Positions 60,394 through 64,000 of a stretch of DNA of 64,000 nucleotides are shown piece after piece. The notes below the pieces were generated by a model. That model was not told the DNA's origin and searched no databases. It saw only the letters and a list, made by a program, of their open reading frames with translations. Numbering within the stretch: the first letter of the stretch is position 1; every line of letters begins with the position of its first letter. The stretch covers positions 1,347,852 through 1,411,851 of the forward strand of contig VZSR01000680.1 in NCBI GenBank assembly GCA_013398615.1, given 5' to 3'. This DNA is from Brachypodius melanocephalos (Eukaryota > Chordata > Aves > Passeriformes > Pycnonotidae). The position numbers and the translations under genes are program-made.

Positions 60394-62688
60394 GTAAATA
60401 TTTATATGATGTTTCAAATTCCATCTGTGTAGAGTTACAAGTGATTTCATAGAGTATCTTCAATAAATGAGAGTCTTTGCCCACATTATGTAATATTTTT
60501 TGAAGCAATCCAGTATTAGTTACAGCTTCTGTACTGGTGTGTACCCTATTAAAGCCATTACGGTTGAATGGCTTTAATAGGGTACAATGGCTTTAATAGG
60601 GTACACAGGGTTAGTTTAATACATGCAGCCTTTGCATATTAGACTTAAATATTTTTAAGAAGAAAAAAATGTGGAATTTATCTACTGCATTATGTTTGTA
60701 TTATTATTCTTCCCAGCTCTTGGGGAAACAAGCATTCAGTAAAGTGAAAGAATACTTTCTCAATTAAGGTTAGGGTAGCTTTTTATATATGATAAGCTTT
60801 TTAAAGGTAGAAAAAGAGACATTTTGTAGATAATAACAGTTCAAACAGAGTTTAACAAGATATATAGTATAACAAGAGTTTTTGTGGATATGAAGAGGTG
60901 TCTCTCTAAAGGCAGATTTTTTTTTCCTGTAGGACTGCTGATTTATTTTCTGAGAAGGCTTTTATGTGAATTGAGACATAAGGAAATCTAAAAGTATTAC
61001 ACATGTTGCTGACTCCTTTGTGTTTTGGAGAAGCCCAGGCATTAGTGGCATTTTTCATCCTTGTGAAATGTGTTTTTGGTACAAATCATGTTAAAAATGA
61101 GGCAATAAAGCCTTCATATGGCTGTTTGCAGGACAGAAAGATACTGAGAAATTGTGAGTGGAAAGCATTCCAAAATATTTAATACAAGTTTTTCTCTAAC
61201 AGTTGCTAGCTGCTGGCACATAAATCTGGCTGAAATCATTATTTATTTTCTCTGCCCTAGTGTGCCTTGTGTGCTGGTCAAGGAACATGAAATATGCAGA
61301 TGATGAGAAGACAAAATGTTCTAGTACTTTTTAACATGACACTAATAATGTTATAGATCACAGAATAATGGAATACCAGATTGGATTGGAAGGGGACCTT
61401 AAGGATGATGTGGTCCAACGTTTCTTAGCAAAGACACAGTCAAGACAAAATGGCCCAGCACCATATCCAGCTGACTCTTCCAAGTGTTCAAACTGATAAG
61501 ATAAAAATGGTAATTAAAAATAAAAAAAAAAAAACTTAATAAAACCTGCAGGATGAAAAGAGGTGGATGACATGTAGCAGGTGGTGCACCATAAAATATT
61601 AGTTTCTCTCTTTTGCTTGTCTTCTCTCAAGCTGCCAAGACACTTGTGTATTGGTTGTTATTACTTATCCCAGATTCTGTTCATTTGGATATGTACTTAG
61701 TATGAGCTTTTTTTGAACCCTACAACAGTCTGGAAAAAACTTTGGTGTGAAAAAAAACCCAAACAAACCCAAAAAGTCCTGGAACAAGTTTGATTAACAC
61801 TGTGTTGCTCTTTTCAGTATTGAGTAGATTTTAATTGTAGTATCTAATCCAGAATCTCCTGAAGTTGGGAGAAGGCTTCCCATTTTATTGAGATTTTACT
61901 GGGCTTTTGAGTAGAAATCTACACCCTTGCTTGGCTCTAGCTGGAGTATATACTGGATGGATGTTTGGCTGCCTTGCCTATTCCAGGTTTGGGAGGTTAA
62001 AGCCTTTCAAGGGGACAGTGGATTTTGGGGGAGGTGAGCTGGAAACTTGTTTGCAATTTGCTGCCTTTACGCAAGCTGTGAATGTGCTCTGGAGAGTGTT
62101 CTCAGAGGTGTTAATGTGGAATAGCTGACAATGAATGGCAGCACGCTGAAGCTTCAGCTTCTCTGTTTGAGCAACCTTGAAATAAAAGGCAGGAAATTGT
62201 AGATGGATCCACGCAGATTAAAGAGATGTAAAAAATGATGAGACACCACCAGCAGTCATGAATAGCAAGGTCTCAGCATGCCAGCTGTCCAGTCACAGAC
62301 ATTTTTGTGACCATCACAGGAGATACTAATCTTAAAGAGTATGTGAAGATAGAAATGGGGTATTGAAGAGTTTCTTTTCCCACACAGAGAAAGTGTAAAG
62401 AACAAGAAACTGATTTGTAACTGCAGTGAATAGTAATAAAGGCCTGTGGTTTTGTCAAACTCGGTGAAAATTCAACCATTCAATAATGTATCAGAGGCGG
62501 AAGTTGTTCTCTGTTCATGAGCACTTCTGTGTTCTTGCTCGCTCCTTTAGAACTGCAGAAAGATGAAATGGAGGATACACACTCAGAACGGGAAGGAACA
62601 TTTCTGCCTCCACCCCCTGAGGATCCTGAGCTCAATATCAATCACCCATACTATGATGTTGCAAGACATGGCATCATCCAGTTGGCAG
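60357..62688 (+). CDS. ARHGAP8: ARHGAP8, Rho GTPase-activating protein 8; 5' part only
   Basis: Coding join 60357-60393 and 62551-62688 gives residues 1-58 plus one base of Gly59; the gene continues past the right edge. ARHGAP8 proteins have an N-terminal BCH/SEC14-like domain, a proline-rich linker and a RhoGAP domain that speeds GTP hydrolysis by Rho-family GTPases. The visible part is an acidic N-terminal tail with a PPPP run (32-35), then HPYYDVARHGIIQLAG (44-59), the entry to the BCH domain. The match is closer to ARHGAP8 (HPFYDVARHGILQVAG) than to ARHGAP1 (DPYYDIARHQIVEVAG). Its position 3' of PRR5 on the same strand agrees with human. No RhoGAP residues are in view. Confidence 0.9.
60541..60604. 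repeat. Perfect 19-bp inverted repeat with a duplicated arm
   Basis: GTACCCTATTAAAGCCATT at 60541-60559 is followed, after a 7-base loop, by its exact reverse complement at 60567-60585. That arm is then repeated exactly, in tandem, at 60586-60604. RNA or single-stranded DNA here could fold into a 19-bp stem with either right arm. It lies about 150 bases after the ARHGAP8 start-exon donor. Origin unknown; a template-switch duplication is plausible. Confidence 0.95.
61357..61490 (-). mobile_element. Diverged CR1 LINE 3' end fragment, antisense
   Basis: ATCACAGAATAATGGAATAC followed by GGATTGGAAGGGGACCTTAA and GATGTGGTCCAACG matches the reversed CR1 tail. The rest is weak, and the left terminal octamers are reduced. 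Confidence 0.8.
62551..62688 (+). CDS. ARHGAP8: ARHGAP8 coding exon 2
   Basis: Completes Glu13 and runs to one base of Gly59. It encodes ELQKDEMEDTHSEREG, then FLPPPPEDPELNIN and HPYYDVARHGIIQLAG. Acceptor gctcctttag, donor gtatgt. The phase-1 entry also accepts PRR5 exon 7 in frame. Confidence 0.92.
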
Positions 62689-64000
62689 GTATGTTTGGGA
62701 ACTCCTATGGTTTACCTTACCACATATTATCACCTTTTTCTTACTGAACTCCAGGTGATTCATAGGAATCAAGTGGATGCTTTCAGCTTTCATCCTGAAA
62801 ACAACTTAGTGCACTCATCTGTAGATGAATTATGAGCCAAATATTTGAAATGAAACTTGCTTTAAAATCTATCTATAGCAATATCCTATGGTCTAAGGCC
62901 TAACTGTGACTGTAGCATCTCTGTACTTTTGTGATGAGCTGTTTTGTTTGCTAAGTCATCTGAAAAGTTGTGCAGCCACACTTAATCATTTTTGTTGTCT
63001 GCCCTGCAAATGGTGTGCAACCAAACAAATATAGGTTAAATATATAAAAACTAAAAAAGGGCAGAAAGGAAACAATTGACATGAAATTTAACTGCATTTA
63101 TCAACTGGATTTCTGTTGTGATTTGGTGAGAAGTTATGGATACATAGCATATTTCAATATTGGATCCTTTAATGTTTACAGTTACTTATTTTTAAAATAT
63201 TCTGGCAACATGTAAGACATGCAGCCATATTTATGATATAAAAAGCACCTCTTTAAAGAGTGCATTGCCTATATCTTTTTCCTTTTGGCTTATTTTTGGT
63301 ATAAATGTGCTTGATAAAATAGCATTAATAATCACAATCCTAAACTAAAGAAATTAATACAGTAAGAAACAAATAGTGACATTTAGTCTTCATCCTAATG
63401 ATGTCTAAGATTGTGTTATATTGTATACACGTTTTGTATTTTATACTTTGGGTACAGAAGCCTAGGTTATGATTTTTCTGGAAGATGATGAATCCAGGTT
63501 ATAATACATAGATACCTTCCTGATATTGAGCCATAAACAGGATGACTCAGGTTAACATCAACTTTAGCAAAACCAGTGCTCTAGGGCAGTGAAATCTGTG
63601 GTAATTTGACTTCTGACTGAGAATGGGAAGAGGATTTTACCTGTAGTTAAGTCCAAACCTTTGGTGTACTTCTGGTTTAATTCCACTTCTGGTGCAAATT
63701 CTGCCTGAAATGTTAGATTACCTCTGATGGCTTTGTCCTTAGCACTGCAATCTTTTGTAGAGGAAAAAAAATTCCCTGGCCATGTTTAAGCCCAGAAAAG
63801 AGTGACCTTACTTGCAATTTCAGCCAGAAACACTTGATGGGAGTTTGCCAGTCTGCTGGGCAATTTAAATGCAAAGCACAAGCCAGTGCTGTGCTTCAGA
63901 CTCCTGTGGCTGCAGCCTCAAAGTAGCTCCAAGGTGGGGTGCAAGAGGAGAAGGCAGAGGTGTGCAGTGAGGGCGGAGCACAGGAACAGTGAGATCACGC
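62689..64000 (+). other. ARHGAP8: ARHGAP8 intron 2, start only
   Basis: AT-rich intronic DNA after the gtatgt donor. I looked for the next BCH-domain exon and did not find it, so the intron runs past the window edge. No repeat family recognised. Confidence 0.7.

Larger units (their letters stand above)
60394..62550 (+). other. ARHGAP8: ARHGAP8 intron after the start exon
   Basis: A 2157-base intron, donor gtaaat and acceptor cgctcctttag. It contains the three-copy palindrome at 60541-60604 and a diverged antisense CR1 fragment at 61357-61490. A poly-A run lies at about 61521-61534. No other exon recognised. Confidence 0.8.

Noticed and set aside
60357..62688. Alternative identity ARHGAP1
   Set aside because: The HPYYDVARHGII block and the PRR5 neighbour fit ARHGAP8 better than the DPYYDIARHQIV form of ARHGAP1.
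1..64000. CRISPR array, tRNA, rRNA or microRNA genes
   Set aside because: No regularly spaced direct repeats with unique spacers, no tRNA A/B box cloverleaf and no rRNA-like sequence were noticed on either strand.

Overview
The window looks like nuclear DNA of a bird, most probably a songbird. It holds one complete multi-exon vertebrate gene, PRR5, and the first two exons of ARHGAP8, both on the + strand with GT/AG introns. The repeats are avian: several 3' ends of CR1 LINEs, and two copies of an LTR family whose ends (TG...CA, 5-bp target duplication) fit passerine ERVL-type elements. I saw no bacterial or phage features, no operons and no CRISPR array. Most long open frames here are chance frames in introns or repeats.

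Layout. 1-6300: upstream DNA with no recognisable gene. 6300-6526: probable PRR5 promoter and leader, with a perfect TGACGTCA element. 6527-39797: PRR5 coding exons 1-8, which splice to 1242 bases (413 codons plus TGA) with every junction in phase. 39798 to about 40600: 3' UTR with three AATAAA signals. 40600-60281: gene-poor interval with a 35-bp minisatellite, an LTR with clean target duplications (43900-44400), a decayed LINE reverse-transcriptase fragment (48540-49100), a CG-rich island with a candidate unassigned exon just upstream (49508-50060), three CR1 pieces, and an LTR copy interrupted by a CR1 (55392-56853). 60282-62688: ARHGAP8 leader/start exon and second exon; the gene runs off the right edge. 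There are two assembly gaps, 20329-20676 and 56096-56195.

Biology. PRR5 (Protor-1) is a Rictor-binding subunit of mTOR complex 2. ARHGAP8 is a Rho GTPase-activating protein with an N-terminal BCH/SEC14-like domain. The two are neighbours in the same orientation in human, where PRR5-ARHGAP8 readthrough transcripts are known. In this window PRR5 exon 7 is in phase with ARHGAP8 exon 2, while the ARHGAP8 start exon is closed in all three frames entered from upstream. A fusion protein is therefore possible only if that start exon and the terminal PRR5 exon are skipped.

I found no clear undescribed system. The best leads are the unassigned exon plus CG island at 49.5-50.1 kb (a likely ARHGAP8 promoter), the readthrough phase logic, the nested CR1-in-LTR insertion, and a perfect hairpin with a duplicated arm in ARHGAP8 intron 1.
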